45,245 nt of DNA from an uncultured Clostridia bacterium (lineage in GTDB: Bacteria; Bacillota; Clostridia; TANB77; CAG-508). The stretch spans positions 1 to 45,245 of the forward strand of contig CAMIVO010000010.1 in NCBI GenBank assembly GCA_946401865.1, given 5' to 3'. The translations under genes were made by a program, and so were the position numbers. This document shows positions 16,877-24,706 of the stretch, piece by piece. Each line of letters starts with the position of its first letter. Within the stretch, counting starts at the first letter, position 1. The notes beneath the pieces were generated by a model. That model saw nothing but the letters and a program-made list of their open reading frames with translations. It was not told where the DNA came from and did not search any database.

Positions 16877-18376
16877 ATGGCAAATGTAAAAGAGCTTATG
16901 GCAGCAAGAAATGAAAAATTACAAAAAATAGAAAATTATGGAATACATCCACATCCTGAAAGATATGAAACTACTCATGAAATAGGGGATGCAAGAAAGT
17001 TAGAAGATGGTACAAAAAATGTATCTCTAGCAGGTAGAGTTATGTCAAAAAGAAAAATGGGAAAAATCTCATTTTTAGATTTATCTGATATTACAGGACA
17101 TATTCAACTTGTAATTAAAAGAGATGACTTAGGTGAAGAAGAATATAAAAAATTCCATGAAATATTAGATATTGGTGACTTTATAGGTGTAAGTGGAGAA
17201 ATATTTACAACTTCATCTGGAGAAAAAAGTGTTCAAGTATACTCATATATGTTCTTAGGAAAAGCACTTCGTCCACTTCCTGAAAAATATCATGGTTTAA
17301 CAAATGTAGAGGCAATATACAGAGAACGTCACTTAGACTTAATAATGAATGAAGAAACAAAAAAGAAATTTTTATTAAGATCTAAATTTGTAAGACTTTT
17401 AAGAAACTTCCTAGATGACCATGGATTTATAGAGGTAGAAACACCAGCACTTCAAAATACAGCATCAGGTGCAACTGCAAAACCATTTACAGCTCACCAT
17501 AATGCATTAGACCAAGAAGTATATTTAAGAATTTCGCCAGAATTAACTCTTAAAAAATTAATAATTGGTGGATTTAATAATGTCTACGAAGTTGCTAGGG
17601 ACTTTAGAAATGAAGGAATGGATGCAAACCACTTACAAGATTTCACAATGGTTGAAGGCTATAGTGCATATTGGAATTATGAAGACAACATGAAATTCTT
17701 AAGAGAAATGATAATCTATATCTTAAGTAATTTATATGATGGTGATTTAAATGTACAAATAGGAGATAAGAAAATTAACTTTGGAGGAGAATGGAAAATA
17801 GTATCATTTAGAGAACTTATTTTAAAAGATTGTGGAATTGATATAGACAAATTTGAAACAGCAGAAAGTTTACTTGCAGAAATTAAAAATCAAAATATTA
17901 AGTTAGAAGCTGATAATTTAGAAGAATTGGGAAGAGGAAACTTAATAGACCAACTTTATAAAAAGGTAAGTAGACCAGCTATAATAGAACCAACATATTT
18001 AATTAAACACCCTATAGATTTATCACCACTAGCAAGAAGCAATGATGAAAATCCAAATCTTACAGACAGATTCCAATTAGTAGTAAATGGACAAGAAATT
18101 ATAAATGGTTATTCAGAGCTTGTAGACGCAAGAGAGCAAGAAAAGAGATTAATTGAACAAAGTAAATTAAAAGCTCAAGGTGATGAAGAAGCTATGAGCA
18201 TAGATTATGAATACATTAGAGCTATGGAATATGGAATGCCACCAATTTCAGGATGGGGCTTAGGAATAGATAGATTTTTACAATTCTTAACAAATAGCCA
18301 AAATATTCGTGATGTCGTTTTATATCCATTAATGAGACCTAGAGATTTGAGTAAAGAAGATGAGGAGGAAGAATAA
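16877..18376 (+). CDS. lysS: Lysyl-tRNA synthetase, class II
   Basis: 499 aa. N-terminal OB-fold anticodon domain (SLAGRVMSKRKMGKISFLDL) and class II catalytic core: motif 2 region EVARDFRNEGMDANHLQDFT and motif 3 GWGLGIDRFLQFLT. The ATG at 16877 follows TTGAGGAGGAAAA. An upstream TTG in frame is part of the -35 box and is not used. Single gene between the long inverted repeat and the toxin-antitoxin-like module. Confidence 0.97.
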   Translation: MANVKELMAARNEKLQKIENYGIHPHPERYETTHEIGDARKLEDGTKNVSLAGRVMSKRKMGKISFLDLSDITGHIQLVIKRDDLGEEEYKKFHEILDIGDFIGVSGEIFTTSSGEKSVQVYSYMFLGKALRPLPEKYHGLTNVEAIYRERHLDLIMNEETKKKFLLRSKFVRLLRNFLDDHGFIEVETPALQNTASGATAKPFTAHHNALDQEVYLRISPELTLKKLIIGGFNNVYEVARDFRNEGMDANHLQDFTMVEGYSAYWNYEDNMKFLREMIIYILSNLYDGDLNVQIGDKKINFGGEWKIVSFRELILKDCGIDIDKFETAESLLAEIKNQNIKLEADNLEELGRGNLIDQLYKKVSRPAIIEPTYLIKHPIDLSPLARSNDENPNLTDRFQLVVNGQEIINGYSELVDAREQEKRLIEQSKLKAQGDEEAMSIDYEYIRAMEYGMPPISGWGLGIDRFLQFLTNSQNIRDVVLYPLMRPRDLSKEDEEEE

Positions 18377-18380
18377 AGCT

Positions 18381-18408
18381 CGAAAAAAGTCGAACGATTT
18401 TTTTCAAA
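18381..18408 (+). terminator. Terminator-like hairpin after lysS, conserved in both modules
   Basis: AAAAAAGTCG / CGATTTTTTT with a 2-base loop (one G-T pair). The same GTCGAACGATTTTTTT sequence precedes the RNA promoter of the second module at about 20361-20378, so it belongs to the duplicated unit. Confidence 0.5.
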
Positions 18409-18423
18409 AATATTCAAAAATAG

Positions 18424-18451
18424 TTGATTTTTTTTTGAATTAGTGTATAAT
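18424..18451 (+). promoter_or_regulatory. Promoter of antisense RNA A
   Basis: TTGATT (18424-18429), 16-bp spacer, TATAAT (18446-18451). The second module has TTGAAA with the same 16-bp spacer and TATAAT. Confidence 0.7.
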
Positions 18452-18457
18452 ATATAT

Positions 18458-18535
18458 TAAATGAAATGTTGGCATTCAGTTGCCGGTGTTAAACACCAAA
18501 AATCTCCTGTATTTGCGCATACAGGAGATTTTTTT
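18458..18535 (+). ncRNA. Putative antitoxin RNA A (type I toxin-antitoxin-like)
   Basis: About 78 nt, from a predicted start just after the -10 box to the T-run of a strong terminator (AATCTCCTGTAT / ATACAGGAGATT, loop TTGCGC, T7). Its 5' end holds TGAAATGTTGGCATT (18462-18476), identical to the plus-strand sequence over the toxin start codon (18674-18688), and AGTTGCC (18478-18484), identical to the plus-strand sequence in the toxin 5' leader (18711-18717). The RNA is therefore complementary to the toxin mRNA at its 5' leader, its start site and the shared terminator. A small GGTGTT / AACACC hairpin sits in the middle. Confidence 0.65.
18501..18535. terminator. Bidirectional terminator shared by toxin A and RNA A
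   Basis: 12-bp perfect stem AATCTCCTGTAT / ATACAGGAGATT with 6-base loop; T7 on the plus strand and ATTTTTGG after the stem on the minus strand. Confidence 0.8.
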
Positions 18536-18543
18536 GGTTGCTG

Positions 18544-18687
18544 TTAATTGAAAATGATTTCAATTATTGCCTTTAACACTATTATTATTTCAAAAATTGT
18601 TTTAATTGCAATTAATAATTTATGTAAAAATTCTTGAATTTTATTAGTGCTTTTTTTCTTTTGTTTCTCTTTTTGAAATGTTGGCAT
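18544..18687 (-). CDS. 47-aa hydrophobic peptide A, putative type I toxin
   Basis: 47 aa: a basic polar N-terminus (MPTFQKEKQKKKSTNKIQ) and a hydrophobic, partly amphipathic C-terminal helix (FLHKLLIAIKTIFEIIIVLK, then AIIEIIFN). It starts with ATG after a very strong GGGAGGTG. In the mRNA leader CCTC (just after the GGCAACTAG 5' end) can pair with GAGG of the ribosome site. Peptide B at 20521-20664 is 37 of 47 residues identical; differences cluster at residues 3-5, where the antisense RNA pairs. Conservation of an entire short frame supports that it is translated. Toxicity is inferred from layout and composition, not shown. It does not have the Fst motif. Confidence 0.75.
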   Translation of the reverse strand: MPTFQKEKQKKKSTNKIQEFLHKLLIAIKTIFEIIIVLKAIIEIIFN

Positions 18688-18725
18688 TTTCTTCACCTCC
18701 CTTCGAGGCTAGTTGCCTAAATTTA

Positions 18726-18731
18726 ATTATA
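18726..18731 (-). promoter_or_regulatory. -10 box of toxin A promoter
   Basis: TATAAT on the minus strand, conserved with its flanks in both copies. No standard -35 lies 17 bases upstream; TCGACA lies 21 bases upstream in both copies. Confidence 0.5.
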
Positions 18732-18773
18732 ATACATAAAATTTAAGAAGTTTGTCGAAATTTGCGATAAAAT

Positions 18774-18803
18774 AAAAAACCTAGATATTTCTAGGTTTTT
18801 TTT
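18774..18803. terminator. Bidirectional terminator between asnS and module A
   Basis: Stem AACCTAGA / TCTAGGTT with a 4-base loop, A-run before and T-run after. It ends asnS on the minus strand and any plus-strand read-through. Confidence 0.8.
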
Positions 18804-18850
18804 GAAAAGAGAATCATTCTTTTTTTCATTTTTTATTTTATAGTAAAATT

Positions 18851-20242
18851 TTAAAATTCACAATTTTTTGGTGTTCTAGGGTAAGGAATTACATCACGAA
18901 TGTTTTCCATACCAGTTAAATACATAAGTAATCTTTCAAAGCCAAGTCCAAAACCAGAATGTACATTTGAACCATATCTACGTAAGTCTAAATACCACCA
19001 AAGTGGTTCGGTTTTGATGCCTTTTTCTTCCATAAGTTTAACTAAAGTTTCATAATTTTCTTCTCTTTGAGAGCCACCCATAATTTCTCCAGCACCTGGA
19101 ACTTCTAAGTCAACAGCTGCAACGGTTTTTCCATCTGGGTTTAATTTCATATAATAAGATTTTATATCCTTTGGCCAGTTTTTAACAAAAACAGGACCAT
19201 TAAAATATTCTGTAATATATTTTTCATGTTCTTTTGCTAAATCTTCGCCATATTCAGGTTCAAATTCCCATTTTCTATCAGCTTTTTTAAGAATATCTAT
19301 AACATCTTTATGGTCTATTCTTACAAAAGAAGAATTTAGCAAGTTATTTAATTTATCTTTAAGACCCTTTTCTATAAATTGGTCACAGAAATTAATTTCT
19401 TCAGGACATCTTTCTAATACTTTTTGAACAATAAATTTTAAGCAATCTTCTTCAATATCCATAAGTTCATTTAAGTCACAAAATGAAATTTCAGGTTCAA
19501 TCATCCAAAATTCATTTGCATGTGTTTTTGTATTAGAATTTTCTGAACGAAGTGTTGGGCCAAAAGTATAAATTTTTCCAAAACTTGCTGCAAAAGTTTC
19601 TCCATGAAGTTGACCAGAACCAGTAATATAAGCTTCTTTCCCAAATAAGTCATTTGAAAAATCAGTTGTGCCATCTTCATTTTTTTGTAGAGGCTTTTCT
19701 AAATCCATAGTTGTAAGCTTAAACATTTCTGCTGAACCTTCACAGTCTGCACATGTAATAATTGGAGTATGGACATATACATATCCATTATTTTGAAAAT
19801 ATTCGTGAATTGCAAAAGCAGCTACACTTCTAATTCTAAAGATTGCATTAAAAGTATTTGTTCTTGGTCTAAGGTGAGCTACAGTTCGTAAATATTCAAA
19901 TGTATGTCTCTTTTTTTGCAAAGGATAATCACTATCACTCAAATTAAATATTTCTATATTTGTTGCTTGTATTTCAAAAGGCTGTTTAGAATTTTCTGTA
20001 ATTACTAAAGTTCCAGTAACTTTTATAGACGAACTTATAGTAAGTTTTACTAAATCTTTAAAATTTTCTAATTTATCTGAAATAACAATTTGTGTATTTT
20101 TAAAATATGAACCATCATTTAATTCAATAAATCCAAAGGTTTTAGAATCACGAACAGTTCTAACCCAACCCTCTAAAGAAACTTGCTTGTTTTCATAGTT
20201 TTTATAATCTTTATATAAATCTTTAATTGTTAATTTTTCCAT
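18851..20242 (-). CDS. asnS: Asparaginyl-tRNA synthetase
   Basis: 463 aa class IIb synthetase. N-terminal OB-fold (QVSLEGWVRTVRDSKTFGFI), then the catalytic core with YITGSGQLHGETFAASFGKI, FGPTLRSENSNT and motif 3 SGFGLGFERLLMYLTG. FMIEPE-type motif (EFWMIEPEISF) fits AsnS rather than AspS. The start is the ATG at 20242 after GGGGGTAA. It is flanked on both sides by copies of the same toxin-antitoxin-like module. Confidence 0.96.
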   Translation of the reverse strand: MEKLTIKDLYKDYKNYENKQVSLEGWVRTVRDSKTFGFIELNDGSYFKNTQIVISDKLENFKDLVKLTISSSIKVTGTLVITENSKQPFEIQATNIEIFNLSDSDYPLQKKRHTFEYLRTVAHLRPRTNTFNAIFRIRSVAAFAIHEYFQNNGYVYVHTPIITCADCEGSAEMFKLTTMDLEKPLQKNEDGTTDFSNDLFGKEAYITGSGQLHGETFAASFGKIYTFGPTLRSENSNTKTHANEFWMIEPEISFCDLNELMDIEEDCLKFIVQKVLERCPEEINFCDQFIEKGLKDKLNNLLNSSFVRIDHKDVIDILKKADRKWEFEPEYGEDLAKEHEKYITEYFNGPVFVKNWPKDIKSYYMKLNPDGKTVAAVDLEVPGAGEIMGGSQREENYETLVKLMEEKGIKTEPLWWYLDLRRYGSNVHSGFGLGFERLLMYLTGMENIRDVIPYPRTPKNCEF

Positions 20243-20397
20243 CAAAAATTACCCCCTATATGCATTATGTGACCATTATACAAAATTATAACAAAAAATG
20301 CAAGGGGGTGTGTGGCTCATTTAATTCCTATCACTATGCCACAAAGAAAAAAGTTGAAAAAAGTCGAACGATTTTTTTGATAAATTTTTAAAAATAG

Positions 20398-20425
20398 TTG
20401 AAATTTTTAAAAATTATTGTATAAT
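20398..20425 (+). promoter_or_regulatory. Promoter of antisense RNA B
   Basis: TTGAAA (20398-20403), 16-bp spacer, TATAAT (20420-20425). Confidence 0.7.
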
Positions 20426-20431
20426 ATATAT

Positions 20432-20511
20432 GAAAGAAGTTTAGGCATTTTTGTTGCCGGTGTCTATGACACCAAAAATCTCCTGTATCTGCTAATACAG
20501 GAGATTTTTTT
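20432..20511 (+). ncRNA. Putative antitoxin RNA B (type I toxin-antitoxin-like)
   Basis: About 80 nt, ending in the same terminator stem as RNA A with a slightly different loop (CTGCTA). Its 5' end holds AAGTTTAGGCATTTT (20437-20451), identical to the plus-strand sequence over the start codon of toxin B (20653-20667), and GTTGCC (20453-20458), identical to the toxin B leader (20689-20694). Where the toxin start regions of A and B differ, the two RNAs differ in the same way, so each RNA matches its own toxin. Confidence 0.65.
20477..20511. terminator. Bidirectional terminator shared by toxin B and RNA B
   Basis: 12-bp stem AATCTCCTGTAT / ATACAGGAGATT, 6-base loop, T7 after it; on the minus strand the stem is followed by ATTTTTGG. 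Confidence 0.8.
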
Positions 20512-20520
20512 GAGTTGCAA

Positions 20521-20664
20521 TCAATTGAAAATTAATTCAATAATTGCCTTTAATACTAATATTATTTCAAAAATTGTCTTAACAGCTTTTAATAATTTAT
20601 GTAAAAATTCTTGAATTTTATTAGTATGTTTTTTCATTTGTTTATCTTTTGAAAGTTTAGGCAT
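20521..20664 (-). CDS. 47-aa hydrophobic peptide B, putative type I toxin
   Basis: 47 aa, paralogue of peptide A. Basic N-terminus MPKLSKDKQMKKHTNKIQ and hydrophobic helix FLHKLLKAVKTIFEIILVLK then AIIELIFN. Ribosome site AAGGAGGTG; ATG at 20664 is chosen because its spacing equals that of copy A, although an in-frame ATG two codons upstream (20670) exists directly next to the ribosome site. The leader again has CCTC able to pair with GAGG of the ribosome site. Stop is TGA here but TAA in copy A, at the same position. Function inferred as for copy A. Confidence 0.75.
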   Translation of the reverse strand: MPKLSKDKQMKKHTNKIQEFLHKLLKAVKTIFEIILVLKAIIELIFN

Positions 20665-20702
20665 TTTCATCACCTCCTTTCGAGGCTAGTTGCCTATATT
20701 TA

Positions 20703-20708
20703 ATTATA
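20703..20708 (-). promoter_or_regulatory. -10 box of toxin B promoter
   Basis: TATAAT on the minus strand in the same setting as in copy A; TCGACA again lies 21 bases upstream. Confidence 0.5.
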
Positions 20709-20749
20709 ATATATAAAATTTGCAAAGTTTGTCGAATTTTGCGATAGAA

Positions 20750-20779
20750 TAAAAACTCTAGCTATTTCTAGAGTTTTTT
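20750..20779. terminator. Bidirectional terminator between spoIVA and module B
   Basis: Stem AAACTCTAG / CTAGAGTTT with a 6-base loop, A-run before and T-run after. Equivalent in position to 18774-18803 but different in sequence. Confidence 0.75.
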
Positions 20780-20803
20780 ATTAGATATATGAAAATTTAA
20801 TAT

Positions 20804-20821
20804 GTTTGCCAAAATTCTCCG
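20804..20821 (+). repeat. 18-bp dispersed repeat GCCAAAATTCTCCGGTAC
   Basis: Directly after the spoIVA stop codon. An identical 18-mer occurs on the minus strand inside the U32 peptidase gene (26563-26580), next to a second degenerate copy. Confidence 0.7.
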
Positions 20822-20831
20822 GTACGTGTGG

Positions 20832-22310
20832 CTATAGTATTATGCAAATCAATCCACCAGAACCTTCATTTACAATACGCTCCAATGTCTCTTGGAACTT
20901 CATTTGAGCTTCTTCTGGCATTTTAGCAAGTTTGGTTTGCAAGCCTTCATTTACAAGCTCGTGTAAGCTTTTTCCAAAAATGTTTGAATTCCAGATTTTT
21001 TGTGGATCATTTTCAAATCCTGAAAGAAGGTAGTTTACTAATTCTTCAGACTGTTTCTCTGAGCCTACAATAGGAGAGACTTCTGTTTCAATATTTGCTT
21101 TTATAATATGAAGACTTGGAGCTGTAGCTTTTAGTTTTACACCAAAGCGAGAGCCCTGTTTTACCATTTCAGGTTCTGCTAAGATTAATTCATCAATAGA
21201 AGGTGTTACAATTCCATATCCTTTTCGATTGACCTCATCTAATGCTTGAGCAATTTTATCATATTTCTTTTTGGTTGAAGCTAAATTATTTATAATTGCA
21301 AATAAATCGCCTTCATTAGAAATATCAACACCTGTCATCTGTGTTAAAACTTGATAGAATAACTCATCTTTTAAGTCAATTTTAACATTTACTCTACCTG
21401 TTCCAAGTTCAATATTATTAATTTTAGTTTGTGTAATTAAATTTGTCTGAGTTATTTTGTTTATGCAATTATTCGTATCTTTTAAAAGATTAATATTTAT
21501 AAAAGCATCTTCAATTTGGCTAAATAATTCCTGTTTTACAGGATGATTAAAATCTAAGCCATTAATCCATTTAGGTAAAGAAAAGTTAACTTGGCTAACA
21601 GGAAATTCATATAAAATTTTAGAAAAAATATTATTAATATCTGATATATCAAGCTCTGCGCAATTTATTGGTAAAACTGTAGAATTATATTTTTCAGCAA
21701 GGGTAGAGGCTAGACTTATTGTATCTGAGTTTTCAGGGTGTTCAGAATTTAAAAGTATTATAAAAGGTTTGTTTATTGCTTTTAATTCTGAAACAACTCT
21801 TTCTTCAGCTGAAACATAATCTTCTCTTGCAATTTCTGTAAAACTTCCATCAGTCGTAATTAAAATACCAATTGTAGAATGTTCCTGAATGACTTTTTTA
21901 GTACCAATTTCAGCTGCTTTTTCAAATGGCATTTCTTCATCTTGCCAAGGTGTTTTTACCATTCTTGGTTTATCATCTTCTAAATAGCCAATACTATCTG
22001 GAACTAAATATCCAACACAGTCAACTAGTCTTGTTTTTAATTTTAAATTATTATCTATTGTAATTTCTACAGCTTCATTTGGCACAAATTTGGGTTCTGT
22101 GGTCATTATAGTTTTCCCTGCACTACTTTGAGGAAGCTCATCTTTGGCTCTTTCTTTTTTGTAATCATTATTAATATTTGGAATAACAAGTAAATCCATA
22201 AATTTTTTTATAAATGTTGACTTTCCAGTTCTTACAGGACCTACAACTCCAACATAAATATCTCCATCTGTTCTTTTGCTTATATCTTGGTATAATCCGA
22301 GATTTTCCAT
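20832..22310 (-). CDS. spoIVA: Stage IV sporulation protein A (spore coat morphogenetic ATPase)
   Basis: 492 aa, the normal length. Walker A is in VGVVGPVRTGKSTFIKKFMD; further family landmarks are SSAGKTIMTTEPKFVPNEA and the C-terminal GGLICIIL. Known: SpoIVA polymerises on the outer forespore surface with ATP hydrolysis and anchors the coat; expression in the mother cell under sigma-E. The start follows AGGAGG. An exact sigma-E promoter could not be fixed by eye. Confidence 0.97.
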   Translation of the reverse strand: MENLGLYQDISKRTDGDIYVGVVGPVRTGKSTFIKKFMDLLVIPNINNDYKKERAKDELPQSSAGKTIMTTEPKFVPNEAVEITIDNNLKLKTRLVDCVGYLVPDSIGYLEDDKPRMVKTPWQDEEMPFEKAAEIGTKKVIQEHSTIGILITTDGSFTEIAREDYVSAEERVVSELKAINKPFIILLNSEHPENSDTISLASTLAEKYNSTVLPINCAELDISDINNIFSKILYEFPVSQVNFSLPKWINGLDFNHPVKQELFSQIEDAFININLLKDTNNCINKITQTNLITQTKINNIELGTGRVNVKIDLKDELFYQVLTQMTGVDISNEGDLFAIINNLASTKKKYDKIAQALDEVNRKGYGIVTPSIDELILAEPEMVKQGSRFGVKLKATAPSLHIIKANIETEVSPIVGSEKQSEELVNYLLSGFENDPQKIWNSNIFGKSLHELVNEGLQTKLAKMPEEAQMKFQETLERIVNEGSGGLICIIL

Positions 22311-22401
22311 TAAAATACCTCCTATGTACTAAAAATATGTACTTGCTTTTTAGTAATTTATATGAGGTAAATTTAAGTTTATGACATATTGCAAAAAAAA
22401 G

Positions 22402-22431
22402 TTGACCTAAAATTAATAAAAATGTTATAAT
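22402..22431 (+). promoter_or_regulatory. Promoter for the structured RNA
   Basis: TTGACC (22402-22407), 18-bp spacer, TATAAT (22426-22431), 27 bases before the closing helix. Confidence 0.7.
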
Positions 22432-22457
22432 ACTTTTGCAAGAATTAAATTATTTTG

Positions 22458-22679
22458 AATCTTATAAATATATATTTTAGAATGGAGTGCGTAAGCGCTC
22501 AGCCGAGGCATACTGCCATTGTAACAGGCAGAGCCTTAACAATGGACAGCAAACCGGAGCGAAGCGTAGGGCGATTGAAGCAATTGACAGATACTGTTCA
22601 ATTATATAATTTATTATATAATTGAACATATGAAAATTGCGACACCAAACGGAATGATAAAATATATATTTATAAGATT
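22458..22679 (+). ncRNA. Structured non-coding RNA upstream of the nucleoside kinase (possibly raiA-type)
   Basis: About 222 nt closed by a perfect 22-bp helix (22458-22479 with 22658-22679). Inside are hairpin GAGTGC-GTAA-GCGCTC (22485-22500) with a GNRA loop, helix CCATTGT / ACAATGG (22516-22522 / 22539-22545) enclosing AGGC-AGA-GCCT, a GC-rich segment around 22551-22572 (ACCGGAGCGAAGCG), and a 15-bp A/T hairpin (22596-22627). GC content is well above the surroundings. It has its own promoter and no good reading frame. Size and shape are compatible with the raiA RNA motif of clostridia, but I cannot confirm the family from memory. No T-run terminator follows the closing helix, so it may be processed from, or act as the leader of, the downstream mRNA. 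Confidence 0.65.
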
Positions 22680-22724
22680 GAATAGTAAAGTATTATTAAT
22701 ATTAATAGAAGGAAAGGTAAAAAA

Positions 22725-24365
22725 ATGAAAATAAATTATAATGACAAAGAATTTAATACAAAAGAAAAAATTACAATTAAAGAACTATTAGCTGATGAAA
22801 TAGAAAAAAGTGAAATACCAATTATAGGTGCAAAATTTAATAATGAATATCAAAGGTTAGATTATGAAATAACTAAAGACGGAACTGTTTCTCTTGTAGA
22901 CATTGCATCAAAAGGTGGAATGAAAATATATAGAAGAACTCTTATTTACATCATGGCAATGGCATTTGAAAGAATTTACCCAGAAGCAAAAGTTAGAGTA
23001 AATTATCAACTTTCTAATTCTATGTATTGTGATTTAGATAATATGGAAGAAACTCCAGAAATGCTAAAAAATGTTGAACAAGAGATGAGAAGAATAATAG
23101 AGCAAAATCTTCCAATTACAAAAAAACTTTTAACTAGAAAAGAAGCTGAAGAATTATATGAACAAAAAGATTCTTCAAAAGGTAGGTTACAGTTAGACAT
23201 AGAAGAAAATAAAACTATAAATATGTATTATTGTGAAGAATATTACAATTACATATATGAAGACATTGCAATAAATACTGGTATTGTAAAGGTTTTTGAA
23301 TTAGTTAAATATGATAAGGGCTTTTTACTAAGATATCCTAGCTCAAATGATCCATTTGAATTGCCAAAATATCAAGAAACTAAAAAGCTTCTATGGGCTT
23401 TAAATGAGTATAATGACATACATAAAATATTAGATGTAAGTACAATTTATAAATTAAATAATATTATTGAACATGGAAATTTAAAGTATTTAATAATGCT
23501 TGAAGAAGCACTTCATGAGAAAAAAATTGCAAATATAGCAGATAAAATTGCAGAAAATAAAAATATTAAAATGGTATTAATTGCTGGACCATCTTCATCT
23601 GGAAAAACAACATTTGCACAAAGATTAGGTCTTCAATTAAGAATAAATGGTTTAAAGCCTGTAACAATATCTGTTGATAATTATTTTGTAGAAAGACCAG
23701 ATACACCTTTAGATGAAAATGGAGAATATGACTTTGAAAACATTGAGGCAATAGATTTAGATTTGTTTAATAAAGATTTGACAGATTTATTAAATGGAGA
23801 AGTAATACAATGTCCAGAATTTGACTTTTCTGTTGGCACCAAAAGGTATAAAGGAAAAACTATGCATTTAGCAGATGACGAAATTTTAGTTATAGAAGGA
23901 ATTCATTGTCTAAATGACAAATTAACAGCATTAATTCCAAAAAAACAAAAATACAAAGTTTATATAAGTGACTTAACAGTATTAAATATGGATAGATTAA
24001 ATAGAATATCAACAACTGATACAAGGCTTATAAGAAGAATTGTTAGAGATTATCAATTTAGAAGCTATAGTGCAAAACATACTTTAGATGCTTGGCCAAA
24101 AGTAAATAGAGGAGAAGAAAAAAATATTTTCCCATATCAAGAAGATGCAGATAGTATATTTAATACTTCTCTTATATATGAGCTTGCGGCTCTAAAAGAT
24201 ATAGCGATTCCGTTATTAGAAGAAATTAAACCAAATGAAAAACAATATGCAGAAGCAAGAAGATTAATAGAAATTTTGAAATATTTTAAATCTATAAAAT
24301 CAGATATAATACCTAATAATTCATTACTTAAAGAATTTTTAGGAGGAGGATATTTTGAATACTAG
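22725..24365 (+). CDS. TGS-domain nucleoside (uridine) kinase
   Basis: 546 aa. Residues 1-60 resemble a ubiquitin-like TGS domain, about 60-250 resemble the threonyl-tRNA synthetase second additional domain (KIYRRTLIYIMAMAFERIYP), and the C-terminal half is a P-loop kinase of the uridine kinase/PRK family: GPSSSGKTTFAQRLGLQL, SVDNYFVERPDTP, EGIHCLND and RLIRRIVRDYQFR. This fusion is common in Firmicutes and Bacteroidetes; the true substrate is not certain. Start after GAAGGAAAGG. The 3' end overlaps the next gene by 11 bases. Confidence 0.9.
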   Translation: MKINYNDKEFNTKEKITIKELLADEIEKSEIPIIGAKFNNEYQRLDYEITKDGTVSLVDIASKGGMKIYRRTLIYIMAMAFERIYPEAKVRVNYQLSNSMYCDLDNMEETPEMLKNVEQEMRRIIEQNLPITKKLLTRKEAEELYEQKDSSKGRLQLDIEENKTINMYYCEEYYNYIYEDIAINTGIVKVFELVKYDKGFLLRYPSSNDPFELPKYQETKKLLWALNEYNDIHKILDVSTIYKLNNIIEHGNLKYLIMLEEALHEKKIANIADKIAENKNIKMVLIAGPSSSGKTTFAQRLGLQLRINGLKPVTISVDNYFVERPDTPLDENGEYDFENIEAIDLDLFNKDLTDLLNGEVIQCPEFDFSVGTKRYKGKTMHLADDEILVIEGIHCLNDKLTALIPKKQKYKVYISDLTVLNMDRLNRISTTDTRLIRRIVRDYQFRSYSAKHTLDAWPKVNRGEEKNIFPYQEDADSIFNTSLIYELAALKDIAIPLLEEIKPNEKQYAEARRLIEILKYFKSIKSDIIPNNSLLKEFLGGGYFEY

Positions 24366-24672
24366 AAGTTTTACAGTAATTGATGAAGAATTTATTTGTA
24401 GTAATTGTGGAAAAAAAGTTCATAAACTTGGTTATTCATGTAGAAATCATTGCCCATTTTGTTTACATTCACTTCATGTTGATATAAATCCAGGAGATAG
24501 GCAAGAAACCTGTCATGGAGACTTAGAGCCAGTTGGCTTAGAAATTAATAAGAAAAAGGGATATGTAATTATTTTTAAATGTAAAAAGTGTGGGGCAATT
24601 AGAAAAAATAAAGCAGCAGAAGATGATGATATGGACTTAATAATAAAACTTAGTGCAAATCATAATAATTAA
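24355..24672 (+). CDS. RNHCP-domain zinc protein
   Basis: 105 aa. Zinc-ribbon-like: CSNCGKKV, the signature RNHCPFCLHSLHVD, and CKKCGAIRKNK. The family is small and conserved in Firmicutes, with no firm function; RNA binding is only a guess. It starts with TTG at 24355 after AGGAGGAGG, within the end of the kinase gene, so the two are co-translated. Confidence 0.88.
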   Translation: MNTRSFTVIDEEFICSNCGKKVHKLGYSCRNHCPFCLHSLHVDINPGDRQETCHGDLEPVGLEINKKKGYVIIFKCKKCGAIRKNKAAEDDDMDLIIKLSANHNN

Positions 24673-24681
24673 AAACGAATT

Positions 24682-24706
24682 AAGGAGGGGGGGAGCCCTC
24701 CTTTTT
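24682..24706. terminator. Terminator between the RNHCP gene and U32 peptidase
   Basis: Stem AAGGAGGG / CCCTCCTT with a 6-base loop, then TTT. It overlaps the stop codon of the convergent U32 gene. Confidence 0.75.

Noticed and set aside
18501..18535. Riboswitch or attenuator leader before asnS or spoIVA
   Set aside because: Both flanking genes read in the opposite direction, and the RNAs end in terminators facing a convergent small gene.
20417..20614. Plus-strand 65-codon frame across module B
   Set aside because: Copy A has no equivalent open frame, while the minus-strand 47-aa frame is conserved in both; the plus strand has an RNA terminator inside this frame.
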